A stretch of DNA of 13,269 bases from Candidatus Accumulibacter proximus (GTDB lineage: Bacteria; Pseudomonadota; Gammaproteobacteria; Burkholderiales; Rhodocyclaceae): NCBI GenBank assembly GCA_016709675.1, contig JADJMH010000035.1, positions 1 through 13,269 of the forward strand. Reading direction: 5' to 3'. Each line of letters begins with the position of its first letter. Position 1 is the stretch's first letter. The notes below the pieces were generated by a model. It was not told where the DNA came from. It did no database searches and saw only the letters and a program-made list of their open reading frames with translations. This document shows positions 1 to 8,195 of this stretch, piece by piece. The position numbers and the translations under genes are program-made.

Positions 1-600
1 ATGAGCGAACGCGAAATTGACCACCTGCTGGTCGAACGCGCACAGGCGGGCGATAAACATGCGTTCGAGTTGCTGGTAGCGAAATACCAGCGCAAGGTCG
101 CACGTTTGTTGTCGCGCTTCATACGCGACCAGTCCGAGGTCGAGGACGTTGCGCAGGAAGCGTTCATCAAGGCTTATCGGGCGCTGCCCGCGTTTCGTGG
201 TGACAGTGCGTTCTATACCTGGCTGTACCGGATTGCGATCAACACCGCCAAGAACTATCTCGTCGCCCAGGGACGCCGCGCGCCGACATCGACCGAATTC
301 GACGCCGAAGAAGCCGAAGGTTTTGAGGATGCCGGCCGCCTACGCGACATCAACACCCCGGAAAGCCTGCTGCAGTCCAAGCAGACCGGGGAAACGATCA
401 ATGCGGCCATGGCTGCCCTGCCAGAGGAGTTGCGTAGCGCCATCGTGCTGCGTGAGATCGAAGGTTTGAGTTATGAGGAAATTGCTGAGGCGATGCGTTG
501 TCCGATCGGCACGGTGCGTTCGCGAATCTTCCGCGCGCGCGAGGCCGTCGCCGAGAAGCTGCGGCCGCTACTCGACACCTCTGCCGATCGCAGGTGGTAG
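1..600 (+). CDS. rpoE: RNA polymerase sigma factor RpoE (sigma-24, ECF family)
   Basis: Complete 199-residue ECF sigma factor that directs RNA polymerase to envelope-stress promoters. Seen in the sequence: sigma region 2 at about residues 20-90, with the core-binding and -10-reading stretch (VEDVAQEAFIKAYRALPAF, then TWLYRIAINTAKNYL), a short linker, and region 4 at about residues 135-190 with a helix-turn-helix (LSYEEIAEAMRCPIGTVRSR). Length and the N-terminal ExDxxLVERAQ-type opening match the RpoE/AlgU family. The window begins exactly at the ATG, so its promoter is not visible. It lies 2 bases upstream of the rseA stub and heads the usual rpoE-rse-mucD stress operon. It is one of the few genes here with no frame break. 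Naming rests on motif recognition plus context and is secure. Confidence 0.96.
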   Translation: MSEREIDHLLVERAQAGDKHAFELLVAKYQRKVARLLSRFIRDQSEVEDVAQEAFIKAYRALPAFRGDSAFYTWLYRIAINTAKNYLVAQGRRAPTSTEFDAEEAEGFEDAGRLRDINTPESLLQSKQTGETINAAMAALPEELRSAIVLREIEGLSYEEIAEAMRCPIGTVRSRIFRAREAVAEKLRPLLDTSADRRW

Positions 601-602
601 CC

Positions 603-692
603 ATGACTGAACAACTGTCGGCACGGATGGATGGCGAACTGGACCTTTATAGCGGCGGCGAGCAAGGACATGTCGTGAGCGTACCCTGTTGA
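603..692 (+). pseudogene. rseA: Truncated anti-sigma-E factor RseA (N-terminal stub)
   Basis: An ATG 2 bases after the rpoE stop, preceded by a purine-rich AGGTGG, opens with MTEQLSARMDGELD, the typical start of RseA/MucA, whose cytoplasmic N-terminus holds sigma-E inactive. Only 29 codons follow before a TGA, which overlaps the ATG of rseC. A full RseA is usually about 150-200 residues with one transmembrane helix, and rseB (about 300 residues or more) normally sits between rseA and rseC. Both the rest of rseA and all of rseB are absent. The similarity stops at about residue 20, so the remaining bases are probably the far side of a deletion. Either a genomic deletion or an assembly collapse could explain this; the error-rich surroundings favour the latter. 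Confidence 0.75.
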
Positions 693-1102
693 TGACCGAG
701 GCGGGAACGATTACTGCTGTAGACGGCGATCATGCGACGATACGCATGGACGAAGCCGGTTGCGGTCGCTGCGGGGAACCGGGCGGCTGTGGCGGCAACA
801 TCCACGGCAAATTGTTCTGCAGCACACCGCGCACCTTCCGGGTGCCGAATCCCGACCATCGCGCGGTCGGGCGCGCGTGCAGGTTGGCGTGTCCACGGCT
901 CGGTTCGGCACAGCGCCGTACATGCCTATGCTTTTCCCTGCTGATGCTGCTGGCCGGAGCGCTGACGGGCTCGGCTTGCGCCGGCGAAGCCGGCGCGATC
1001 GCCGGCGCGATTGCCGGCCTGTTCGTCGGCTGGCTGGGTTTGCGACGCGTGCAACGGCGCAGCAGGCGCGACCCTCGCCTGCAGCCATCGATCCGGCCTT
1101 GA
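692..1102 (+). CDS. rseC: SoxR-reducing / sigma-E regulatory protein RseC (two compensating frame breaks)
   Basis: Small inner-membrane protein of the RseC/MucC family, linked to sigma-E control and to reduction of SoxR. The N-terminal part has a cysteine cluster (CGRCGEPGGC, then a fourth Cys nine residues on), as in the family. Two hydrophobic segments follow, the second glycine/alanine-rich (GAIAGAIAGLFVGWLGL). The reading frame changes at about 870 and returns at about 943. Between those points the neighbouring frame encodes the expected RVQVGVSTARFGTAPYMPML stretch that leads into the first membrane helix. The net frame is unchanged, so the start and stop still agree and the length (about 137 residues) is normal. 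The ATG at 692 overlaps the TGA of the rseA stub; a TTG three bases upstream is a less likely start. Confidence 0.8.
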   Translation: MTEAGTITAVDGDHATIRMDEAGCGRCGEPGGCGGNIHGKLFCSTPRTFRVPNPDHRAVGRACRLACPRLGSAQRRTCLCFSLLMLLAGALTGSACAGEAGAIAGAIAGLFVGWLGLRRVQRRSRRDPRLQPSIRP

Positions 1103-1162
1103 TTTTCCGCGCCTGGTCCGCAGTTTCGTCTGGTTTTTGCCGGTCCGACATTCAAAGACATC

Positions 1163-1168
1163 AGGAGG
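1163..1168 (+). promoter_or_regulatory. Ribosome binding site of mucD
   Basis: AGGAGG lies 11 bases before the ATG at 1180. It supports that ATG over the one at 1175, which reads straight into a stop (ATG CCA TGA). Confidence 0.6.
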
Positions 1169-1179
1169 CATTTGATGCC

Positions 1180-2620
1180 ATGAAACAGTTGCTTGCGGCT
1201 TTCCTTTTGGCGACATTTTCCTTGCTGGCGCAGGCTCAGAACCGGGGGCTGCCCGATTTCACCGAACTCGTCGAAAAACAGGGACCGGCGGTGGTCAATA
1301 TCAGCACCACCCAGACTGCCCGCAGCAATGGTAGGGTGCCCAGCCCTTTCCCTTTCGATGAAAACGATCCGATGTACGAGTTCTTCCGGCGCTTCATTCC
1401 CCGCCAGCGGGGATGCCGGGTCTGGCGCCTGGCGCGCGAATTCGAGAGGTCGCCTCTCGGCTTCCGGCTTCGTGGTCAGTGCCGATGGTTACATCCTGAC
1501 CAATGCCCATGTCGTCGATTCGGCGGACGAGATTCTCGTTCGTCTGACCGACAAGCGTGAGCTGAAGGCCCGCGTCATCGGTGCTGACAAGCGCAGCGAT
1601 GTGGCGCTGATCAAGATCGAAGCCACGGGCCTGCCGACTGTTCGTCTCGGCGATCCCGGGGTCCTCAAGGTCGGCGAATGGGTGGTCGCGATCGGTTCGC
1701 CGTTTGGCTTCGACAACAGCGTGACGGCGGGGATCGTCAGCGCCAAGGGACGCGCCTTGCCGCAGGAGAACTACGTGCCCGTTCATTCAGACCGATGTGG
1801 CGGTCAATCCGGGCAATTCAGGTGGGCCCTGTTCAACCTCAAGGGCGAGGTGGTCGGCATCAACTCTCGCAGATATATAGCCGCTCAGGTGGTTTCATGG
1901 GGATTTCCTTTGCCATCCCGATCGATGTGGCGATGGAAGTGCAGGCGCAGTTGCGCGCCAACGGCAAGGTCAGCCGGGGGCGAATCGGGATCGTCATCCA
2001 GGAGGTGACCAAGGAACTGGCTGAGTCCTTTGGTCTGAGCAAGGCCCAGGGAGCGGCGGTCAACGCGGTGGAGAAAGGCGGCCCGGCAGAGAAGGCGGGC
2101 ATCGAGCCCGGCGATGTCATCCTGAAGTTCGAAGGCAAGGCCATCGTCAATTCCAGCGATTTGCCACGCATCGTCGGCAGTACCAGGCCGGGAAGCAAGG
2201 TGACGATTCAGGTCTGGCGGAAAGGGGCAACCAGGGAACTGCCACTGGTGGTCGGAGGAAATCGCCGACGAGAAGGTAGCGACGCGAAGCTCACGCGGTG
2301 CGAAGCCGGCCGAAAGGACTGCGAATCGCCTCGGACTGGTGGTGTCGGAGCTCTCCGCAGAGCAAAAGCGCGAACTCAAGGTCAATGGCGGTTTGCTCAT
2401 CGAGGATGTTCGCGGCAGCACGGGTCGTGTCGATTTGCGTCCAGGCGATGTCATCCTGGCGCTGATTACGCGTGGCGAGAGCATCGAACTCAGGACGACC
2501 GAACAGTTCAACAAGTTGCTCGCGCAGTTCGACAAGTCGGCGAACGTGACTCTGCTCGTCCGGCGCGGCGAACTGCAGACCTTCGTCACCATCAAGGTCT
2601 GCCCGACAGACGGGGAATGA
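1180..2620 (+). CDS. mucD: DegP/MucD-type periplasmic serine protease (Do family), several frame breaks
   Basis: HtrA-family protease and chaperone that degrades misfolded envelope proteins. A signal peptide (MKQLLAAFLLATFSLLAQAQ, cleavage probably after AQA) is followed by the trypsin-like domain. The catalytic triad is present at DNA level: His at 1508-1510 (TNAHVVD), Asp at 1598-1600 (RSDVALIKI), and Ser at 1818-1820 (GNSGGP, readable only after frame correction). PDZ1 covers about 1975-2250 (RGRIGIVIQEVTKELAESFG) and PDZ2 about 2340-2600 (LRPGDVILAL). Reading frames change in about 1405-1465 (at least two changes), then near 1781, 1838, 1868 and 2258. Several sites are short G or C runs. 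Corrected length is about 480 residues, normal for MucD. The stop overlaps the ATG of the next gene (ATGA). As written, no single frame encodes an active protease. Confidence 0.9.
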
Positions 2621-2868
2621 GCGAGGACGACCAAGCTGACGCTGGTTTCGCGTCACTACTGCCATCTCTGCCAGGAGATGGAGCAGGCGCTCGCGGCGCT
2701 GCTGGCTGAGTTCCTGTCGACCTCGAAGTGCTCGACTTCGACGCCGATCCAGCGCTGGAAGCCCGCTACGATGAACTGGTGCCGGTTCTGCTGCACGCTG
2801 GCAGGGAACTCTGTCACTACTTCCTCGAGGTCAGCAAAGTCCGTGATTATTTGAGCAAAATCCGCTAG
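2617..2868 (+). CDS. Glutaredoxin-like thiol-disulfide protein (two frame breaks)
   Basis: Small thioredoxin-fold protein of the glutaredoxin-like family often found between mucD/degQ and lepA in Betaproteobacteria. The ATG at 2617 overlaps the mucD stop. After a frame change near 2625, the next frame reads TKLTLVSRHYCHLCQEMEQA, a first beta strand followed by a CHLC redox motif (2660-2671). A second change near 2711 leads into VDLEVLDFDADPALEARYDE, then LVPVLLHAGRELCHYFLEVS with the cis-proline region (VPVLL), and a stop at 2866-2868. The corrected product is about 83 residues, typical for the family. Substrate is unknown. The original reading frame from the ATG gives an unrelated peptide, so the gene is easy to miss. 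Confidence 0.75.
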
Positions 2869-2871
2869 AAT
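2866..2871 (+). promoter_or_regulatory. Possible -10 box upstream of lepA
   Basis: TAGAAT at the very end of the glutaredoxin gene resembles a sigma-70 -10 element. No good -35 hexamer is seen 16-18 bases upstream, so this is weak. If real, transcription would begin just before the hairpin at 2895 and make it part of the lepA leader. Confidence 0.22.
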
Positions 2872-2894
2872 CCGCGCCTTTCGGCAGTTCGACC

Positions 2895-2921
2895 AAGGGT
2901 GCCTGCCGGCACCCTTCTTTT
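2895..2921 (+). terminator. Rho-independent terminator-like hairpin between the stress operon and lepA
   Basis: A perfect 9-bp inverted repeat, AAGGGTGCC / GGCACCCTT, with a 4-base loop (TGCC), is followed by CTTTTC. It lies 27 bases after the glutaredoxin stop and 34 bases before the lepA ATG. Position and shape fit the terminator of the rpoE-mucD operon. A leader hairpin or attenuator for lepA is the alternative. Confidence 0.6.
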
Positions 2922-2954
2922 CAGGGGCGGCTCGCTAGCGCCAGAGCCCACACC

Positions 2955-4753
2955 ATGTCCATGCAACACATCCGCAATTTTTCCATCATCGCGCATATCG
3001 ATCACGGCAAGTCGACGCTTGCCGACCGTATCATCCATCTCTGCGGCGGCCTGTCCGATCGCGAGATGGAGGCGCAGGTGCTGGACTCGATGGATATCGA
3101 GCGCGAACGCGGCATCACCATCAAGGCGCAGACCGCAGCCCTGCAATACCGGGCGCGCAGCGGCGACGTCTATAACCTGAACCTGATCGATACGCCCGGG
3201 CACGTCGATTTTTCCTATGAGGTGTCGCGTTCGCTCTCGGCCTGTGAGGGGGCCTTGCTGGTCGTCGATGCTTCGCAGGGGGTGGAAGCTCAGACCGTTG
3301 CCAACTGCTACACTGCGATTGAACTGGGCGTCGATGTGCTGCCGGTCCTGAACAAGATGGACCTGCCGTCGGCGACGCCGGACAATGCCCGGCAGGAAAT
3401 CGAGGATGTGATCGGCATCGATGCCTCGGAGGCGGTGCTCGCCTCGGCGAAAACCGGCCTTGGCGTCGAGGACATCCTGGAAGCAATCATCACGCGCATT
3501 CCGGCCACCCCAGGGTGACCCCGATGCGCCGCTCAAGGCCTTGCTGGTCGACGCCTGGTTCGACAACTACGTCGGCGTGGTCATGCTGGTGCGGGTCTTT
3601 GACGGCACGCTGCGCCCCAAGGACCGGATTCGCCTGATGGCCTCGGGGTCGACGCACCTCTGCGAACAGGTCGGCGTGTTCACCCCCAAGGCGGTGCCGC
3701 GGGACGCCCTACGCGCTGGCGAGGTCGGTTACGTGATCTCCGGGCATCAAGGAGCTGCAGGCGGCCAAGGTTGGCGATACCCTGACCCTGCTGGAGCGGC
3801 CGGCAAGCGAGGCCTTGCCAGGGTTCAAGGAAATCAAGTCGCAGGTCTTCGCCGGTCTCTATCCGGTCGAGTCGAACCAATACGATTCCCTGCGCGAGTC
3901 GCTCGAGAAACTGAAGCTCAACGATGCGTCGCTGCGTTACGAGCCCGAGGTTTCGCAGGCGCTCGGCTTCGGCTTCCGCTGCGGCTTTCTCGGTCTGCTG
4001 CATATGGAGATCGTCCAGGAACGTCTCGAACGCGAGTTCGATCAGGACCTGATCACCACCGCGCCAACCGTAGTCTACGAAGTCCTGTTGCGTGACGGCA
4101 GCCTGGTCAATGTCGAAAACCCGGCCAAGCTGCCGGAACTGTCGAAGATCGAGGAGATCCGCGAACCGATCATCACCACCACCATTTTCGTTCCCCAGGA
4201 TTATCTCGGCAACGTCATCACGCTCTGCAACCAAAAGCGCGGTAACCAGGTCGACATGACCTACCACGGTCGCCAGGTGCAACTCGTGTATGAGATGCCA
4301 ATGGCCGAAGTGGTCATGGATTTCTTCGACCGCCTGAAGTCCGTCTCGCGCGGCTACGCTTCGCTCGATTACGACTTCAAGGAATACCGCGCGGCCGACG
4401 TCGTCAAGCTTGACGTGCTGATCAACGGCGAGCGCGTCGATGCCCTTTCGGTCATCCTGCATCGCGCCAACTCGGTCTATCGCGGACGCGAACTGGCTGC
4501 CAAGATGCGCGAACTGATCCCGCGCCAGATGTACGATGTCGCGATCCAGGCCGCGATCGGCGCCAACATCATCGCCCGCGAAAACGTCAAGGCGATGCGC
4601 AAGGACGTACTGGCCAAATGTTACGGTGGCGACATCACGCGCAAGAAGAAGCTGCTCGAAAAGCAGAAGGCAGGCAAGAAACGCATGAAACAGGTCGGGT
4701 CGGTCGAGATTCCACAGGAGGCTTTCCTTGCTGTGTTGCGTGTCGGCAAGTAA
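2955..4753 (+). CDS. lepA: Elongation factor 4 (LepA, ribosome back-translocation GTPase), two frame breaks
   Basis: Translational GTPase that acts on stalled or pretranslocation ribosomes. G1 is AHIDHGKS (residues 13-20), the switch I threonine lies in RGITIKA, G3 is DTPGH (79-83) and G4 is NKMD (133-136). The EF-G-like domains follow, and the family-specific C-terminal domain ends with GGDITRKKKLLEKQKAGKKR (about 4627-4686). The frame breaks near 3508, in a CCCC run before QGDPDAP, and near 3742, in a GGG run (VISG/IKELQAAKVGDTL). All three segments are highly conserved, and corrected length is about 599 residues, as expected. A second ATG at 2961 is a possible start; neither has a strong ribosome binding site. 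It is followed after 14 bases by lepB, its usual operon partner. Confidence 0.96.
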
Positions 4754-4758
4754 AGGAG
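4753..4758 (+). promoter_or_regulatory. Ribosome binding site deciding the GTG start of lepB
   Basis: AAGGAG, overlapping the last base of the lepA stop, lies 9 bases before the GTG at 4768. It fixes that GTG as the start; no ATG occurs at an equivalent place. Confidence 0.65.
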
Positions 4759-4767
4759 AGCGAGCCA

Positions 4768-5511
4768 GTGAATTTTGCATTGATCCTGTTGATCCTGCTG
4801 CTGGTCAGCGGCGCGATCTGGGCGGCAGACGCCCTTGTCCTGCGCCAGCGTCGTCCGGCCGGCGCCAAGGACCCGTGGTGGGTGGAATACGGGGCCAGTT
4901 TTTTCCCGGTCATTCTGGTCGTTTTCATGCTCCGTTCGTTTCTCGTCGAGCCCTTCAAGAATCTGGTCAACAAGTACACCTATGGCATCCGCTTGCCGGT
5001 GGTCAACTGGAAAGTGATCGACATCAACAGCCCGCAGCGCGGCGACGTGATGGTTTTTCGTTACCCGGAGGATCCCTCACTCGACTACATCAAACGGGTG
5101 ATCGGCGTACCAGGCGACGTCATCGCCTACCAGAACAAGAAGCTGACGATCAACGGCGAGCCGGTCGCGACCAGGCGCATCGACGATTACCTGCACCCGG
5201 AGCGCCTGTACTATTCGCGCCAATTCACCGAGAAGATCGACGCGGCGGAGTATCAGACGCTCAACGATGCCGATGCCCCACCCTATATTCCGGGCCCAGC
5301 GCAATTCCCCAATCGCGAGCTTTGTTCATACAATGCCGCTGGTGTGATATGTACGGTACCACCAGGCCACTACTTCGTCATGGGCGACAATCGCGACAAC
5401 AGCCGTGACAGCCGCTTCTGGGGTTTCGTTCCGGACCAGAACATCGTCGGGAAGGCTTTTTTCATCTGGTTGAATTTCAGTGACTTCTCAAGGATTGGCT
5501 CATTCAAGTAA
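4768..5511 (+). CDS. lepB: Signal peptidase I, catalytic-serine box deleted in frame
   Basis: Inner-membrane leader peptidase that cleaves signal peptides from exported proteins. The start is GTG, followed by a first membrane helix (residues 3-20), a cytoplasmic loop, and a second helix (about 44-60, FFPVILVVFMLRSFLVEPF). The catalytic lysine box is present (YIKRVIGVPGD, Lys109), as are GDNRDNSRDSRFWGFV and the C-terminal GKAFFIWL. The catalytic serine box (consensus IPSGSM.PTL..GD), which should directly follow EPFK at residue 64, is missing: the text goes from EPFK (codon at 4957) straight to LVNKYTYGIRLPV. About 15-16 residues are lost without changing the frame; the protein is 247 residues. 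As written it cannot be an active peptidase. Since this enzyme is essential, an assembly deletion is more likely than real loss, unless another lepB copy exists. Confidence 0.93.
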   Translation: MNFALILLILLLVSGAIWAADALVLRQRRPAGAKDPWWVEYGASFFPVILVVFMLRSFLVEPFKNLVNKYTYGIRLPVVNWKVIDINSPQRGDVMVFRYPEDPSLDYIKRVIGVPGDVIAYQNKKLTINGEPVATRRIDDYLHPERLYYSRQFTEKIDAAEYQTLNDADAPPYIPGPAQFPNRELCSYNAAGVICTVPPGHYFVMGDNRDNSRDSRFWGFVPDQNIVGKAFFIWLNFSDFSRIGSFK

Positions 5512-5515
5512 GGAG
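5510..5515 (+). promoter_or_regulatory. Ribosome binding site of the DUF4845 gene
   Basis: AAGGAG, overlapping the lepB stop TAA, lies 8 bases before the ATG at 5524. This is a strong translational link between lepB and the next gene. Confidence 0.6.
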
Positions 5516-5523
5516 CGGCGCTT

Positions 5524-5888
5524 ATGAATCGTCAACGTGGTTTGGCGCTCTCGGCCCTGCTGGTCTGGGGCGTGGTGATTACCCTGGTGGCCATTCTCGT
5601 GATCAGGGTCCTGCCCGAGGTCATGGATTACTACAAGATCAGACAGGCGGTCAAGGCAGTGGCCGCAGAGTCCGGCGGCAAGACGGTGGCGGAACTTCGG
5701 CAGGCTTTGGCAAATATGCCGAGGTCGAGCATATCAAGACCATCGGGCCAGCGGATCTGGATATTTTCAAGGAAGACAATCAGGTGATCATATCCTTTGC
5801 CTACGAGAAGCGCATTCCGCTGGCGGGCAATGTCAGTCTCCTGATCGACTTTCGCGGCTCGTCCTCAGGGCGCGGCTACGGCCAATGA
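5524..5888 (+). CDS. DUF4845 family membrane-anchored protein (one frame break)
   Basis: Small protein of unknown function that commonly lies between lepB and rnc in Beta- and Gammaproteobacteria. It has a single N-terminal membrane helix (LALSALLVWGVVITLVAILV, residues 7-26), then VLPEVMDYYKIRQAVKAVAA, typical of the family. The frame breaks near 5705, where one T seems missing (GCTTTGGC for GCTTTTGGC). The next frame continues with YAEVEHIKTIGPADLDIF and VIISFAYEKRIPLAGNVSLL, to a TGA at 5886-5888. Corrected length is about 121 residues. The stop overlaps the rnc ATG. It is probably exposed to the periplasm, but no enzyme activity is known for the family. Confidence 0.82.
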
Positions 5889-6558
5889 CCGCTTCTCGCC
5901 TCGAGCAGGCGCTTTCGGTTATACCTTCCAAGATCAGGCGCTGCTGCGCACTGGCGCTGACTCATCGCAGTTTCACCTCTCCGCACAACGAGCGGCTCGA
6001 GTTTCTCGGCGACGCCATTCTGAACGCAGTCATCGCCCACAGCCTGTTCGATCGCTTCCCAATGCTTCCCGAAGGCGACCTGTCGCGATTGCGAGCCAAC
6101 CTGGTGCGCCAGGATAGCCTGCACCAGCAGGCTTTGGCGCTCGCCTGGGCGACTTTCTCAGGCTTGGAGAGGGCGAGCAGAAAAGCGGTGGCCAGCAACG
6201 CCCGTCGATCCTCGCCGACGCTCTTGAAGCGCTGTTCGGTGCCCTGTGGCTGGACGCCGGTTTTGACGCGGCGGGCAAGATCATCGTTCGATTGTATGAC
6301 AAAGAGCTTAGCCAGATGACCCCTGGACAGGGGATCAAGGACGCCAAGACGCGTTTGCAGGAGCATCTCCAGGGCATGCGACTGGCCCTGCCAAAATACA
6401 CGCTGGCCGCCACCGAGGGCGAGGCGCATGCGCAGCAGTTCAAAGTCGTCTGTGTGATCGAAGCCTTCAAGATCCACACCGAGGGCCGCGGGGGAAGCCG
6501 CCGCGCAGCCGAACAGGTGGCCGCTGAACGCGCCCTGGCGACCCTGTACAAACAATGA
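5885..6558 (+). CDS. rnc: Ribonuclease III (three frame breaks)
   Basis: Double-strand-specific endoribonuclease that processes rRNA precursors and some mRNAs. The ATG overlaps the DUF4845 stop (ATGACC). The RNase III signature NERLEFLGDAILNAV starts at 5987 and holds the metal-binding Glu and Asp. The second acidic cluster (SILADALEALFGALWLDAGF, about 6208-6267) lies in another frame. A C-terminal double-stranded RNA binding domain runs from about 6340 to 6545 (DAKTRLQEHLQ through RRAAEQVAAERAL). Frame breaks lie near 5915 and 5953, a compensating pair (the skipped frame reads GYTFQDQALLR), and near 6147 (ALALGDFLRLGEG). Corrected length is about 224 residues, normal. Its stop overlaps the era ATG, the classical rnc-era arrangement. 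Confidence 0.92.
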
Positions 6559-7440
6559 GCGAAGTCCGCTCCGGACAGATAGCGATCGTCGGACGCCCGA
6601 ACGTCGGCAAGTCGACCTTATTGAACCAACTGGTCGGCGAGAAAGTCAGCATTGTCTCGCGACGCGCGCAGACCACCCGGCACCGCATCATGGGCATCCT
6701 CACCAAGCCGGATGCCCAGTACGTTTTTGTTGATACGCCAGGCTTTCAGACCCGGTATGGCAATGCCCTGAATCGGGTGATGAACCGTGGCGTCAGGCAG
6801 GCGCTGGCCGAGGTGGATGTCGTCCTGTTCGTGGTCGAGGCCGGCCGCTTTGACGATCGCGACCGGGCCGTGCGTCAACTCGTTCCTGTCGACTCTCCAG
6901 TGATCATCGTGGTCAACAAGATCGACCAGGTAAAGGACAAGACCCAACTGCTGCCATTTCTCGCTCGACTTGGTGCCGAGGGTGATTTTGCGGCGATCGT
7001 GCCGGTCAGCGCCATGCGCGGCGCGCAACTCGACGCCTTGCTCGCCGAGACACGCAAGCACCTGCCGAATCAGTGAACTGCTGTTTGCCGAGGACGAGAT
7101 CACCGACCGCAGCGAGCGGTTCCTGGCCGCCGAATTCATTCGGGAAAAGCTTTTCCGCCTGATCGGCGACGAGTTGCCCCATGGCGCCGCCGTCGAGATC
7201 GAGAAATTCGTCGTCGACGGTGCCTTGCGGCGCATCAGCGCCGCGATCCTCGTCGACCGCGAGGGACACAAGTCGATCATCATCGGCAAGGGTGGAGAGA
7301 TGGTCAAACGAATTGCCTCCGAGGCCAGGCAGGACATGGAGCGGATGTTCGACGGTGCGGTTTTTCTCGAAGTCTTTGTCAAGGTCAAGTCAGGCTGGGC
7401 CGACGATGAGCGCATGCTCAAGACGCTTGGCTACGATTAG
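6555..7440 (+). CDS. era: GTPase Era, 16S rRNA-binding ribosome assembly factor (one frame break)
   Basis: Essential GTPase that binds the 3' end of 16S rRNA during 30S assembly. G1 is GRPNVGKS (residues 13-20), switch I lies in RAQTTRHRI, G3 is DTPG (60-63) and G4 is NKID (near 6919). The C-terminal KH domain contains HKSIIIGKGGEMVKRIASEA (from about 7267). One frame break near 7067 introduces a TGA right after HLPNQ; the adjacent frame continues at ELLFAEDEITDRSERFLAAE with no loss of conserved sequence. Corrected length is about 295 residues. The ATGA overlap with rnc indicates coupled translation. The stop as written would remove the entire KH domain, implausible for an essential protein. 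Confidence 0.95.
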
Positions 7441-7478
7441 AGCGTGGACTCGCTGATGGCTGGCGAACGAGTCGGGCA

Positions 7479-8195
7479 GTGAATCAGCGGCACAAGGTCG
7501 ACGGTCAACCGGCTTTCGTTCTGCACGCCTACCCCTACAGCGAGACCAGCCTGATTGTCGATGTCTTCTCCCGCGACCATGGTCGCGTCGCCCTGCTGGC
7601 ACACGGCGCCCGGCGTCCACGCTCGGTCCTGCGCGGCGTCTTGCTGGCCTTTCAGCCGCTCGAACTCGGCTGGGCAGGCCGCGGTGAGGTGCAGACGCTG
7701 CTCAAGGCAGAGTGGCAGGGGGGCAGCCGCTGCTGACCGGGAAATCCCTTGTTCTGCGGCTACTACCTCAACGAGCTGCTGATGCACCTGCTGCCGCGCG
7801 AGGATGCCCACTCGCGGCTTTTCTCGGTCTATGCGGATACTCTGCACCGCTTTGCCGCGGGTGCGCGGGAGTCTGATCTGCGTTGCTTCGAGCGCGCGCT
7901 GCTGCAGGAGCTCGGCTACGGCCTGACGCTGGAAACCGACGCCACCGGCACCGCCGTTGACCTCGACGCGCACTACGCTTACGAGATCGAACGCGGGCCA
8001 GTGCGACTGCCGGCACCCGGCAGCTCGACTCTCTCGGTCAGCGGCAGGACGCTGATCGACCTGGCACGCGAGGATTTTTCCGATCCGCGCTCGCTGGCGG
8101 AGGCCAAGCAACTGATGCGGACGCTGATCGGCCACTACACCGCCGGCAAGACCCTCGCCAGCCGCAGGATTTTCAGGGAGCTACAGGAACTATGA
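7479..8195 (+). CDS. recO: DNA repair protein RecO (compensating frame breaks)
   Basis: Recombination mediator that helps load RecA at gaps, working with RecR and RecF. The GTG start gives MNQRHKVDGQPAFVLHAYPY, the usual entry to the N-terminal OB fold (YSETSLIVDVFSRDHGRVAL and the GARRPRS stretch). Frame is lost within a run of six G at 7718-7723 and regained near 7748; the skipped frame encodes QPLLTGKSL, which leads into FCGYYLNELLMHLLPREDAH. The start and the C-terminal half share one frame, so the two errors cancel. Corrected length is about 238 residues, normal. The stop overlaps the pdxJ ATG by 4 bases (ATGA), and the gene follows era in the common era-recO-pdxJ order. Confidence 0.92.

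Noticed and set aside
3490..3520. Programmed ribosomal frameshifting in lepA, or elsewhere in the window
   Set aside because: The breaks occur in nearly every gene, in both directions, without slippery heptamers or downstream structures, and in families not known for frameshifting. Sequence error explains them better.
3680..4780. A 366-codon open frame on the minus strand opposite lepA
   Set aside because: Shadow of the conserved LepA coding sequence: low-complexity Asp/Leu/His-rich product without family resemblance.
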